From the NCBI GenBank assembly GCA_031177795.1, contig JAPSKG010000022.1, forward strand, positions 1 through 16,339: a stretch of DNA of 16,339 nucleotides, written 5' to 3'. The position numbers were made by a program, and so were the translations under genes. The DNA is from Domibacillus sp. (GTDB taxonomy: Bacteria > Bacillota > Bacilli > Bacillales > Domibacillaceae). The notes below the pieces were generated by a model. That model worked only from the letters and a program-made list of their open reading frames with translations, was not told where the DNA came from and did no database searches. Below, one piece after another: positions 6,861 through 13,546 of this stretch (the stretch's first letter is position 1; the number at the start of each line of letters is the position of its first letter).

Positions 6861-6888
6861 AACAAAAGCTCTCCTAAAAAGGAGAGCT
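6861..6888 (-). terminator. Terminator of rnpB
   Basis: On the minus strand AGCTCTCC pairs with GGAGAGCT around a short T/A loop and is followed by TTTTGTTCT. It lies about 20 nt beyond the 3' end of the RNase P RNA. The U tract is short and interrupted, which could let some transcription pass into the GGDEF-EAL gene. Confidence 0.8.
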
Positions 6889-6904
6889 GCATTTCGTCTA
6901 AATT

Positions 6905-7320
6905 GACCCTGAATAACGTTCTGTAAGCCATGTTTTGTACCATTGTACTGCAAACGGCCAGGGTATGGCCTTGTACTCCGGCGGCAATCATCTATCTGCA
7001 AAAAACAGTTGTTTTTTGCCTCTCCATCCGTTCATTTCCGTCCGGAAAGTGCCCCTACCAAAATTTGGGTTGCTCGCTCACGGGGTTTACCTCGTTCCAC
7101 CTCTGTCATTTCTAACAGAGCTACGTCACTGTGGCACTTTCAAAGTATTCACACCATATCCGAAGACTTAGGTGTTTTCCCTGCCGTCAGCAGTAAACTG
7201 CTGCCCTGGCTTATGGTTTCGCCAGGCGTGATCACTACAGGCATCTCAGCACTGTGCGAGCATGGACTTTCCTCTTCAGCCGTAAAGACTGAAGCGATTA
7301 CCCAAACGTTATTCATTTCC
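6905..7320 (-). ncRNA. rnpB: RNase P RNA, bacterial type B
   Basis: This is the catalytic RNA that removes 5' leaders from tRNA precursors. On the minus strand the conserved blocks appear in order: GGGTAATCGC, GAGGAAAGTCCATGCTCGCA, GCTGAGATGCC, GGGCAG, GCTGACGGCAGGGAAA, GTCTTCGGATATGG, TGAAAGTGCCACAGTGACG, GGAACGAGGTAAACCCC, AACCCAAATTTTGGTAGGGG, AGATAGATGATTGCCGCC, GTTTGCAGTACAATGG and ACAAAACATGGCTTACAGAA. The layout follows the B. subtilis type B RNA. The terminal helix P1 is a perfect 10-bp pairing of GAATAACGTT near 7314 with AACGTTATTC at 6920-6911. The length of about 415 nt is normal. The 5' end is set by the upstream promoter; the 3' end is approximate. It lies between gpsB and the GGDEF-EAL gene. 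Confidence 0.98.
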
Positions 7321-7327
7321 GATCCTT

Positions 7328-7356
7328 ATTATAAAAGAATCAGCATCATTGTGCAA
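7328..7356 (-). promoter_or_regulatory. Strong SigA promoter of rnpB
   Basis: On the minus strand TTGCAC (7356-7351) and a perfect TATAAT (7333-7328) are 17 bp apart. Transcription should start near 7321, matching the expected 5' end of RNase P RNA. The -35 element lies only 7 nt beyond the gpsB stop, leaving no room for a gpsB terminator. Confidence 0.9.
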
Positions 7357-7363
7357 TGGAAAA

Positions 7364-7690
7364 TTATTGATTATGAAGACGATCGCCAAAAACATGGCGC
7401 TCAAGATTGGACAATCGTTTCAAAATATCAAAGTTTGTTGATCCCGCTGCCACGGGCTGCTGGCGAATTGGAGCTTCCGGTGCCGGCCGAGCTGACATCG
7501 TGCTGTTTTCTTTTTTCAAGCGAAGATTTTCTTTCTGCAATTCTTCAATCGCCTGCTGAAATACTTCATAGTCTTTTATAATGAGGTCTAAAAATTGATC
7601 CACTTCATCGGGGTTGTATCCACGCATGGATGTTTTAAATTCTTTTTCAAGAATTTCTTTTCCCGTTAAATTAATTTTATCTGATAGCAT
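7364..7690 (-). CDS. gpsB: GpsB, DivIVA-like cell-cycle and peptidoglycan synthesis regulator
   Basis: A 108-residue cytoplasmic coiled-coil protein. In Bacillus, GpsB shuttles class A penicillin-binding protein PBP1 between side wall and septum by binding its cytoplasmic N-terminus. Visible features are the DivIVA-type membrane and partner-binding domain (residues 1-65, with LTGKEILEKEFKTSMRGYNP and EVDQFLDLIIKDYE), a Pro/Ala-rich linker (about 66-85) and the C-terminal oligomerisation helix (FDILKRLSNLERHVFG, about 87-102). The ATG at 7690 follows AAGGTGGTG at about 8 nt. Its partner PBP1 (ponA) is encoded about 6 kb away in this window. No terminator follows; the rnpB promoter starts right after the stop, so gpsB transcripts may run into rnpB. 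Confidence 0.97.
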   Translation of the reverse strand: MLSDKINLTGKEILEKEFKTSMRGYNPDEVDQFLDLIIKDYEVFQQAIEELQKENLRLKKENSTMSARPAPEAPIRQQPVAAGSTNFDILKRLSNLERHVFGDRLHNQ

Positions 7691-7732
7691 TGTCTTGCAC
7701 CACCTTCATCGATTCCTGCATTTCTATTATTA

Positions 7733-7761
7733 ATTGTTTCAAAAACAGGTTCGTTTGTCAA
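7733..7761 (-). promoter_or_regulatory. Candidate promoter of gpsB
   Basis: On the minus strand a perfect TTGACA (7761-7756) is followed after 17 bp by AACAAT (7738-7733), giving a leader of about 35 nt to the gpsB start. A second TTGACA with a 17-bp spacer and TTTAAA lies within the small reading frame upstream (about 7845-7817) and could also serve. Confidence 0.5.
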
Positions 7762-7794
7762 TCGGAAAGCGGGCTAGGGACAAGCATTTCTTTC

Positions 7795-7902
7795 TTATAA
7801 CAACGCGTAAAAACTATCTTTTAAACTAGTTAAAACAAAAGCTGTCAAACCAATAAACAGAAAAAATAAAATTAAAATTGCACGATACAACGTATCATTC
7901 AC
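7795..7902 (-). CDS. Putative 35-residue single-span membrane peptide
   Basis: A short frame in the gap between yprB and gpsB. From a GTG at 7902 it encodes 35 residues: a short polar start (NDTLYR), a hydrophobic stretch of about 20 residues (AILILFFLFIGLTAFVLTSL) and a short charged end (KDSFYALL). This is the profile of a one-span membrane peptide. The start is uncertain: GTG at 7902 has only a poor site, while TTG at 7890 is preceded by GGGGTGA at about 8 nt and would give 31 residues. Conserved small peptides are common in such gaps, but I recognise no family. It may be chance; the AT-rich DNA favours hydrophobic codons. Confidence 0.4.
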   Translation of the reverse strand: MNDTLYRAILILFFLFIGLTAFVLTSLKDSFYALL

Positions 7903-7978
7903 CCCATGTTTTTTATTATCGCTTAAAATTCCAATTGTTATTTTACTTTGTTTTCAGAAAAGTTACAACTAAATATCT

Positions 7979-9211
7979 TCATTTTTCGCCTAGTTTCGAC
8001 AGCTTTTTTTCAAGACGGTTCAGCCGGTGCTCAATCAAGCTTTTTTTTGCGCTTTCTGTTGTGTGGGCGAGCGCCCATTTTGCCATAAAAAAAGCTTTTT
8101 CAATGTTTTTGAATTGATGCTCATGCAATTTTGCCAGTTCAATAGCTGCTTCAATAGAATATCTGCCTTCCGCCATTCTCGTTTTTTCTAATAATGGAAT
8201 GGCTTTTTGAAATTCTTTTGCCCGCTTGTATTGCATAGCAAGGCGAAAAGCCGCATCAATCGAAACTTCTTTTTGATCGCTTAAAATTGATTTTTCAAAT
8301 GCTTCCCGGGCCGCTTCGTTATTGCCGGCTGCTTCAAACCACTTGGCTACTTCCAAAGCCGTTTGTTCATCTTGCTGGCTTTCGACGTCCAGCACTAACC
8401 GGCTAATATGTGTATAAAGCGTAATTAAACTTAAAATATCACGCTCATTATGCTTCATTACCTCTAAAATCCCTTCAGGATCTCCCCTTTCTAAAAAATC
8501 AAAATAGATAATTGGCGCTAAATGCCCCGGGACATCATTTATTCTCTCCAGCCCAAGATGCTGTTTTTCAACATTTACAAGTTTAACGGAATCCATTGTA
8601 TGCTTAAAAAGGCGGCGAGATGCATGGTATAAATCAAAATGTCCAAAATCTGGCAAAGAAGGAACTTTTTCACGTACAAAAGTATGCCGTGATTTTACCT
8701 GCGGCCAGTCAAATGATTTTCCATTGTACGTAACAAGTGTGGTGTAGTTTGTTTCCTGAAGAAATTTTTTGTATAACGCCGTTTCATTGCCGGGTGCTGG
8801 CAGAAAAAATTGCTTTACGGTAACTTGGTTTTCGTGAATGCGCGCTGTGCCAAGTAAAAAAATAACACTGCCTGTTCCGCTGAGCCCTGTTGTTTCAATG
8901 TCAAAAAAATACAAATCAGATGAAGCAAACCCTTTTGCTGACAAAGGGTGTTCGCCAGCAAATTTCGCCCAATCATCTATGGTTTTTTTAGCATCCCGAA
9001 ACGTGTAAGTGCCATGCTTGTAATCAAGCTTATAATGGGTTTCCTGGATAATACAATGTTCTTCTTCAAAAGAAAAAAGCTTTGCCCCTGCGTCTTTCCA
9101 CTTTTCCCACTGGCGGATGGCGGGAGGAACTGTTTTTTTTGTTTCGGCAGAAGGTGAATCTTCCCGTGAAATATGCTTTTTCATCCGCTGTAACTTTTTA
9201 GCCATGTTCAT
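7979..9211 (-). CDS. yprB: YprB (MrfB), DEDDh 3'-5' exonuclease with TPR-like tail
   Basis: In B. subtilis this nuclease works with the YprA helicase in repair of mitomycin C lesions, in a pathway separate from UvrABC. The protein has 410 residues: a polar N-terminus (1-90), an RNase H-like exonuclease domain (about 97-275) and helical TPR-like repeats (about 285-385). All DEDDh residues are visible: D104 and E106 in FDIETTGL, D168 in YNGKSFDWP, H254 and D258 in KHNERDIL. I chose ATG at 9211, preceded by AAGGAG at 8 nt; a GTG at 9220 overlaps that ribosome binding site and is unlikely. The ribosome binding site overlaps the yprA stop and the gap is 12 nt, so translation is probably coupled. 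No clear terminator follows. Confidence 0.95.
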   Translation of the reverse strand: MNMAKKLQRMKKHISREDSPSAETKKTVPPAIRQWEKWKDAGAKLFSFEEEHCIIQETHYKLDYKHGTYTFRDAKKTIDDWAKFAGEHPLSAKGFASSDLYFFDIETTGLSGTGSVIFLLGTARIHENQVTVKQFFLPAPGNETALYKKFLQETNYTTLVTYNGKSFDWPQVKSRHTFVREKVPSLPDFGHFDLYHASRRLFKHTMDSVKLVNVEKQHLGLERINDVPGHLAPIIYFDFLERGDPEGILEVMKHNERDILSLITLYTHISRLVLDVESQQDEQTALEVAKWFEAAGNNEAAREAFEKSILSDQKEVSIDAAFRLAMQYKRAKEFQKAIPLLEKTRMAEGRYSIEAAIELAKLHEHQFKNIEKAFFMAKWALAHTTESAKKSLIEHRLNRLEKKLSKLGEK

Positions 9212-9223
9212 TTGGGCCACTCC

Positions 9224-11461
9224 TTAAAACTGGTCAAGCAGCTTTATGCTTTTTTTCTTTAAGTTTATTTTCTCTATTCCCATTCCGACACAGGACGGGC
9301 AGCCTTCTTGGCATGGGCATTTTTTTATAAGTTCTTGTGCTGCTTTTTTTACTTCATCAAACCGTTTAAAGACATGTTCTGCCAACCCAATCCCGCCCGG
9401 GTAATGATCATATAAAAATATAGTCGGAAGCCCTGTATGGGCAGCTTTCATTTGCGACACAACATGAATGTCGCTTCGGTCACACATTGTATGAATGGGG
9501 ACAACATGATGCAAAACGTTCGCTATTCCCATTAAAACATGTTCCAGGGATTTTTCCGGTTCTTCATCTTTTATTTCTAGCCAGAAAGCACTTGTATGAA
9601 TTTCTTCTTCAGGAAGTGAAATTGGCCCAGAGCCAATGTTTTCAAATGTTGTCATTTTAATTTTTTTAAAAATAGTCGGCAAAATATTAACTGTCACATC
9701 GCCATAATGGATCGCAGCTTTTTCCCGATCAATCGTTTTATCTATTTCAAGAACTTTTAACTGTACTGCCAGGTTGGCGTCTGTGTAATATTCCACATCT
9801 ACTTCTCTGACATACGCTTTTTTATGTTCCCAATCAAGCTTTTCTACTTGAAACTGCACACCTTCATGTAAGTAAATAGCTTCATCATGCAAAAGCGTCA
9901 TTGCGCTTAAACGGTCCATTTCACCAATAATCTTCACATTAGCTACATCCGATTGATCAACAATCACTACATTTTCTTGTGTAGCGGAACGCAAACTGAT
10001 ATTAGCGGCAGGAAAAGATTGGCTGGACCAATGATATTTCCCGTTATTATAATGAAGGACCCGCTCTTCCCTTAAATAATCCAGAATGTCTTCTACCTCT
10101 ATCGGGCCAAACGGTTCATGGGCGCCAAACGGCAGCTCGTACGCTGCACATTTTAAATGATCCACAAGAATAATAAGATTTTCTGGATTAATTCGAGCTG
10201 ATTCTGGAGTTCGCTCAAAGAAATATTCCGGATTTTGAACAATATACTGGTCGATAGGTGTTGAACTTGCCACCATAATAATTACTGCTTCGCCATGACG
10301 GCGGCCTGCCCTTCCGGCTTGCTGCCATGTGCTTGCCACACTTCCCGGGTAACCTGTCATTACACAAACCTGAAGTTGGCCGATATCAACTCCCAGTTCA
10401 AGAGCATTTGTGCTCACCACTCCAATAATTTCCCCATTTCGAAGGCCTTTTTCAATAGCACGGCGCTCTTTTGGCAAGTAACCGCCCCGATAGCCCCGTA
10501 TCGTTTTTGGCCCAAGATCGTTCTTGACCAGTTCTTGTATATGACTCAAAATAATTTCCATTCGTACGCGGCTCCGCGCAAAAATAATAGTTTGTATTTT
10601 ATTTTTTAAAAATTCACGCGCAAGCTTATTTACTTCAACAGTTGCACTTCGGCGAATGTTAAGCGGTTCATTCACAACCGGAGGATTATAAAACACAAAA
10701 TGTTTACGGCCACGCGGAGCCCCATTGTTGTCAATCAACCGAATTGGCTCACCTGTCAATTGTTCTGCCAGTTCTTTTGGGTTGGCAATAGTTGCGGATG
10801 TACAAATAAAAATAGGCTGGCTTCCATAAAAAGCACAAATTCTTTTTAAGCGCCGGATGACGTTTGCAACATGGCTCCCAAATACACCTCGGTAAGTGTG
10901 CAATTCATCAATAACAACGTATTTTAAGTTTTCAAATAGGCCTACCCATTTTGTATGATTTGGCAAAATAGCTGAATGCAGCATATCCGGATTTGTGATG
11001 ACAATATGTCCGGCTTTCCTCACTTTTTGTCGAATAGCCGGTGCTGTATCGCCATCATAGGTGAAACTTTTTATATCAATACCCATCTCACTGATGATGT
11101 CATTTAATTCACTTTTTTGATCTTGTGCCAGCGCTTTGGTTGGAAAAATGTATAAAGCGCGGCTTGTTGGATCTTCTGCAATTGCTTGTAAAACCGGCAA
11201 GTTATAACACAGAGTTTTCCCTGATGCGGTTGGTGTCACCGCTACAATACTTTCTTTTTTTCGAACCGCTTTAAAAGCAGAATGCTGATGCGTATATAAT
11301 TCCCGGACTCGGCGTGCTTCAAGCGCTGAGCGAAGCCGCTCATCCACAATTTCCGGAACAGGGCATGTTTTAGCTTCCACTGGATTTAGTTCATGCCAAT
11401 GAATCACATTTTCATTGCCGCGTAATTCCGAAACAATTTCCGAAAGTGTTTTTTTCCACAT
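9224..11461 (-). CDS. yprA: YprA (MrfA), superfamily 2 DNA helicase with C-terminal Zn-binding domain
   Basis: An ATP-dependent DNA helicase of 745 residues that works with YprB in mitomycin C repair in B. subtilis. Motifs seen are Walker A TPTASGKT (76-83), motif II DELH (185-188), motif III TSAT (221-224), ELGVDIG (355-361) and motif VI QQAGRAGRR (380-388). The C-terminal DUF1998-type domain ends with a four-cysteine cluster CPCQEGCPSC (715-724), known in the family to bind zinc; Cys660 lies nearby. Length is normal. I chose ATG at 11461 because AAAGGTG lies 8 nt before it; the longer frame from GTG at 11479 would place the start upstream of that ribosome binding site. It directly precedes yprB. 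The yppE terminator lies upstream, so a separate promoter is needed. Confidence 0.96.
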   Translation of the reverse strand: MWKKTLSEIVSELRGNENVIHWHELNPVEAKTCPVPEIVDERLRSALEARRVRELYTHQHSAFKAVRKKESIVAVTPTASGKTLCYNLPVLQAIAEDPTSRALYIFPTKALAQDQKSELNDIISEMGIDIKSFTYDGDTAPAIRQKVRKAGHIVITNPDMLHSAILPNHTKWVGLFENLKYVVIDELHTYRGVFGSHVANVIRRLKRICAFYGSQPIFICTSATIANPKELAEQLTGEPIRLIDNNGAPRGRKHFVFYNPPVVNEPLNIRRSATVEVNKLAREFLKNKIQTIIFARSRVRMEIILSHIQELVKNDLGPKTIRGYRGGYLPKERRAIEKGLRNGEIIGVVSTNALELGVDIGQLQVCVMTGYPGSVASTWQQAGRAGRRHGEAVIIMVASSTPIDQYIVQNPEYFFERTPESARINPENLIILVDHLKCAAYELPFGAHEPFGPIEVEDILDYLREERVLHYNNGKYHWSSQSFPAANISLRSATQENVVIVDQSDVANVKIIGEMDRLSAMTLLHDEAIYLHEGVQFQVEKLDWEHKKAYVREVDVEYYTDANLAVQLKVLEIDKTIDREKAAIHYGDVTVNILPTIFKKIKMTTFENIGSGPISLPEEEIHTSAFWLEIKDEEPEKSLEHVLMGIANVLHHVVPIHTMCDRSDIHVVSQMKAAHTGLPTIFLYDHYPGGIGLAEHVFKRFDEVKKAAQELIKKCPCQEGCPSCVGMGIEKINLKKKSIKLLDQF

Positions 11462-11485
11462 ATTTTTCACACCTTTCACTCATTC

Positions 11486-11514
11486 ATTCTAACGAACAAA
11501 CGATCTTTTTAAAA
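11486..11514 (-). promoter_or_regulatory. Weak candidate promoter of yprA-yprB
   Basis: On the minus strand TTTTAA (11514-11509) and TAGAAT (11491-11486) are 17 bp apart. The -35 part overlaps the T-rich tail of the yppE terminator. It is the best match in the short gap, but the -35 is poor. Confidence 0.35.
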
Positions 11515-11542
11515 GAAAAAAAAGAACGCTCAATGCGCTCTT
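11513..11542 (-). terminator. Terminator of the yppE unit, overlapping the yppE stop codon
   Basis: On the minus strand AAGAGCGC pairs with GCGTTCTT (8 bp with one G-U) around ATTGA, followed by TTTTTTTCTTTT. The TGA stop of yppE (11532-11530) lies in the loop, so a ribosome finishing yppE covers the hairpin. Confidence 0.85.
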
Positions 11543-11892
11543 TTCTCGTTTAAAATATGTTCAAGTGATTCAAGCACATAAAGAGCTGAATCAGCTGATT
11601 GAATAAATTTCGCTTTACTTGTTTCAAAAAAATAAGCATGCGCACCAACCCGTTTGGCATTATCTGCCGTTTGGGCAATTTGGGCAGCATGAATATATTT
11701 TTGGGGATATTTATTTAGAAAATCGAGCGCAGATTTTTCCCAGTGTTCCGCAGCCCGATCCACTTTATCTGCAAATGGCTTAACATCATTATAAAAGTCC
11801 ACTTTTTTTTGAGACTGTCGATGCGTTTCGAAAATAAACTTTGCTTTTAAAATCAGCTCTTGAAGCACCTTTGTTTCTTTAAGCAATAACAC
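11530..11892 (-). CDS. yppE: YppE family protein (DUF1798)
   Basis: A 120-residue, mostly helical, charged cytoplasmic protein. It resembles the YppE/DUF1798 family of Bacillales: an N-terminal helix with LLKETKVLQELILKAK, a central DFYNDVKPFADKVD and HWEKSALDFLNKYP, and a C-terminal helix ALYVLESLEHILNEK. Length fits the family. No biochemical role is known. The start is GTG at 11892, with GAGGGAG 6 nt before it. It begins 16 nt after the stop of the 80-residue gene, so the two probably form an operon. The unit ends at a terminator that overlaps the yppE stop codon. As in B. subtilis, it lies between yprA and recU. Confidence 0.85.
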   Translation of the reverse strand: MLLLKETKVLQELILKAKFIFETHRQSQKKVDFYNDVKPFADKVDRAAEHWEKSALDFLNKYPQKYIHAAQIAQTADNAKRVGAHAYFFETSKAKFIQSADSALYVLESLEHILNEKRAH

Positions 11893-11908
11893 GCTTTACT
11901 CCCTCGTT

Positions 11909-12151
11909 TCATAAAGAACCGGCTGCTGGTGTAAACGATTGAATGAACAATGGTTTATCCGGCTCGCCACATAAGAATTGCGCTCCTTCTTCCACCAACG
12001 ACATGCGGTTTCGAACACGCTCAGCGTTTATGCGCATTCCGGCGATTTTCCGGCTGCGTTCCGCTGCAAATCTCATTTTTAAGCGCTGCTCCAGCTCTAA
12101 TGTTTCTTGTTCTAGTTCTGCCAGCCGTTCCATCCACTCTTCTTTCGTCAT
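11909..12151 (-). CDS. Small charged helical protein, 80 residues, family not recognised
   Basis: A complete frame with ATG at 12151 and AGGGGTGG 6 nt upstream. Residues 1-53 are strongly charged and predicted to form a helical hairpin or coiled coil (ERLAELEQETLELEQRL, then Arg-rich FAAERSRKIAGMRINAERVR). The C-terminus (about 54-80) is less charged, with EEGAQFLCGEPDKPLF and a single Cys. No signal peptide or membrane span. It lies just upstream of yppE (16-nt gap). In B. subtilis several small ypp genes occupy this region, and it may correspond to one of them (yppD is a candidate by size), but I cannot confirm this from memory and leave the symbol blank. Confidence 0.75.
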   Translation of the reverse strand: MTKEEWMERLAELEQETLELEQRLKMRFAAERSRKIAGMRINAERVRNRMSLVEEGAQFLCGEPDKPLFIQSFTPAAGSL

Positions 12152-12263
12152 AATAGTCCACCCCTTTGCCGTGATATATAACGTATTCTGGCAGGAAACT
12201 TAATTTCCTTCTCGCCTGACAAAACTAGTGGCAATACGGCAAAGAAAGTGGGAAAACGACAAA

Positions 12264-12740
12264 TCAAGCAAAAGAAATTCCTTTTTTCTTCATCAAGTAT
12301 TGAAGAGCATTGCGGAACGTTAAAAAAGTATTTAAATCCTGACTCAGTGTAAGCCCGCTTTTTAATAATTCCTGGGTAAAGGATGGTGTAAAACCTACTA
12401 AAAATGTTTCTGCCCCCATGAGCTTCAGCGAGTTAACCAGGTTCTCAATTGATTCACCGAGCATCGCTGTCTCACTGATTTCACGTTTTGAGATAGCCGT
12501 AAAATCCATAATGATCGTTTCGATCGCTTTTTCTTCGCATTCTTTCAGCAAAATGGAAATAATCATTTCAAAGCGCTCTTGTGAGAGTTTACCGGTTACC
12601 GGAACTAATATTGTTTCCGGTATAATGGAAGGAATAATCGGTGCGGATAAATCTTTGACCATCTGCTTGTATTCAGCAAGCTCTTTTTTTAACGCCAGAA
12701 CTTCTTCACGGAGGATTATGGCTTCCTGTTCTGCGTTCAT
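12264..12740 (-). CDS. Coiled-coil/STAS protein, mini RsbR-like
   Basis: A 158-residue cytoplasmic protein. Residues 1-30 form a short coiled coil (LREEVLALKKELAEYKQMVK). Residues about 31-155 form a STAS domain of the RsbR type, opening with LSAPIIPSIIPETILVPVTG and containing IETIIMDFTAI and LKLMGAETFLVGF. RsbR proteins are stressosome scaffold subunits that control RsbT and so SigB. This protein lacks the globin-like or other sensor domain and has only the linker-like helix. Compared with remembered B. subtilis RsbRA, the first phospho-threonine (T171, in LDTER) is Gln54 here (LSQER); the second may be kept as T91. The start follows GGAGG by 10 nt. A perfect TATAAT lies about 40 nt upstream. 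The next gene starts 112 nt downstream. Confidence 0.85.
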   Translation of the reverse strand: MNAEQEAIILREEVLALKKELAEYKQMVKDLSAPIIPSIIPETILVPVTGKLSQERFEMIISILLKECEEKAIETIIMDFTAISKREISETAMLGESIENLVNSLKLMGAETFLVGFTPSFTQELLKSGLTLSQDLNTFLTFRNALQYLMKKKGISFA

Positions 12741-12778
12741 ATTCTTTCATCCTCCATTCTATTTAGCTGTCACTCTAG

Positions 12779-12784
12779 ATTATA
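12779..12784 (-). promoter_or_regulatory. Candidate -10 element for the STAS gene
   Basis: A perfect TATAAT on the minus strand about 40 nt before the STAS start codon. The best -35 match, TTGAAA, is 20 bp upstream, which is longer than optimal; the promoter is therefore only partly supported. Confidence 0.4.
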
Positions 12785-12877
12785 GTAGCGGATTGACTGT
12801 TTTTTTTCAACGAATGGGTCAGGAAAATCAGGAAAAAAGCAATAAGCCTTTCAAAACAGGCGATTTGTTGGCTCATG

Positions 12878-12886
12878 TGGTATGAT
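12878..12886 (+). promoter_or_regulatory. Extended -10 promoter of recU-ponA
   Basis: TGGTATGAT combines a TATGAT -10 element (12881-12886) with the upstream TG of an extended -10. No good -35 is seen at 17 bp, as is common for this promoter type. Transcription would start about 20 nt before the recU start codon. Confidence 0.55.
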
Positions 12887-12912
12887 AATGTTTGGATTCT
12901 AGAGGGGGGAAA

Positions 12913-13521
12913 ATGATGAAAATCCGCTATCCAAATGGAAAAAAATATACGCAGCCTGCTGAAGTTCCTAAACCAAGACAATTAAAAAAAGAAGCAACTT
13001 TTTCTAACCGTGGCATGACGCTAGAAGATGATATTAACGAAACAAATGCGTACTATTTAAATCGCAGCATGGCGGTCATTCACAAAAAACCCGTACCGGT
13101 CCAGATTGTTCGAGTCGACTACCCGGCAAGAAGTGCGGCGGTTATTAAAGAAGCTTATTTCAGGCAAGCATCAACAACGGACTATAATGGGATATACAAA
13201 GGAAAATACATTGACTTTGAAGCGAAAGAAACGAATATTGCTTCGTCTTTCCCGCTGAAAAATTTTCACGAACATCAAATCACACATATGAAGCAAGTGG
13301 AAGAGCATGGAGGCATTGCTTTTGTCATTATTCGATTTTCTAAAACGGACGAGCTCTTTTTTCTGCCGTTTCATGCGCTGTATGTGTTTTGGTGCCGAAT
13401 GTTAGAAGGCGGCCGAAAATCTATCACTAAAAATGAATTAATAAAAGAAAGCATCCCTCTTAGTTTAGGTTTGGCGCCGCGCATTCCTTTTTTGGATGCA
13501 GTGGAAAAAGTATATTTTTAA
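12913..13521 (+). CDS. recU: RecU Holliday junction resolvase
   Basis: RecU cuts four-way DNA junctions during recombination and repair and helps chromosome segregation. The 202-residue protein has the Bacillus RecU pattern: a basic N-terminus with IRYPNGKKY, SNRGMTLEDDINETN (31-45), HKKPVPVQIVRVDYP, and the nuclease core STTDYNGIYKGKYIDFEAKET (87-107), holding D90, D101, E103 and K105, which fit the metal-binding residues of the family. Length is normal. Start: ATG at 12913, 7 nt after AGAGG in a long G tract; the next codon is also ATG (12916) and could be used. A TTG extension to 12892 lies upstream of the ribosome binding site and is rejected. It is the first gene of an operon with ponA (25-nt gap), as in B. 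subtilis. Confidence 0.96.
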   Translation: MMKIRYPNGKKYTQPAEVPKPRQLKKEATFSNRGMTLEDDINETNAYYLNRSMAVIHKKPVPVQIVRVDYPARSAAVIKEAYFRQASTTDYNGIYKGKYIDFEAKETNIASSFPLKNFHEHQITHMKQVEEHGGIAFVIIRFSKTDELFFLPFHALYVFWCRMLEGGRKSITKNELIKESIPLSLGLAPRIPFLDAVEKVYF

Positions 13522-13546
13522 TTTTGAAAGCGAGGAAAAAACGTTT

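Noticed and set aside
6834..7001. N-terminal extension of the GGDEF-EAL protein
   Set aside because: The added codons fall in the rnpB terminator and RNase P RNA, and the PAS domain begins normally after the ATG at 6833.
6943..7581. 212-codon plus-strand frame
   Set aside because: It is antisense to rnpB and gpsB, both firmly identified.
11480..11500. LexA (SOS) box upstream of yprA
   Set aside because: A GTTCG half-site is present on the minus strand, but the partner half does not match CGAAC, so SOS control is not supported.
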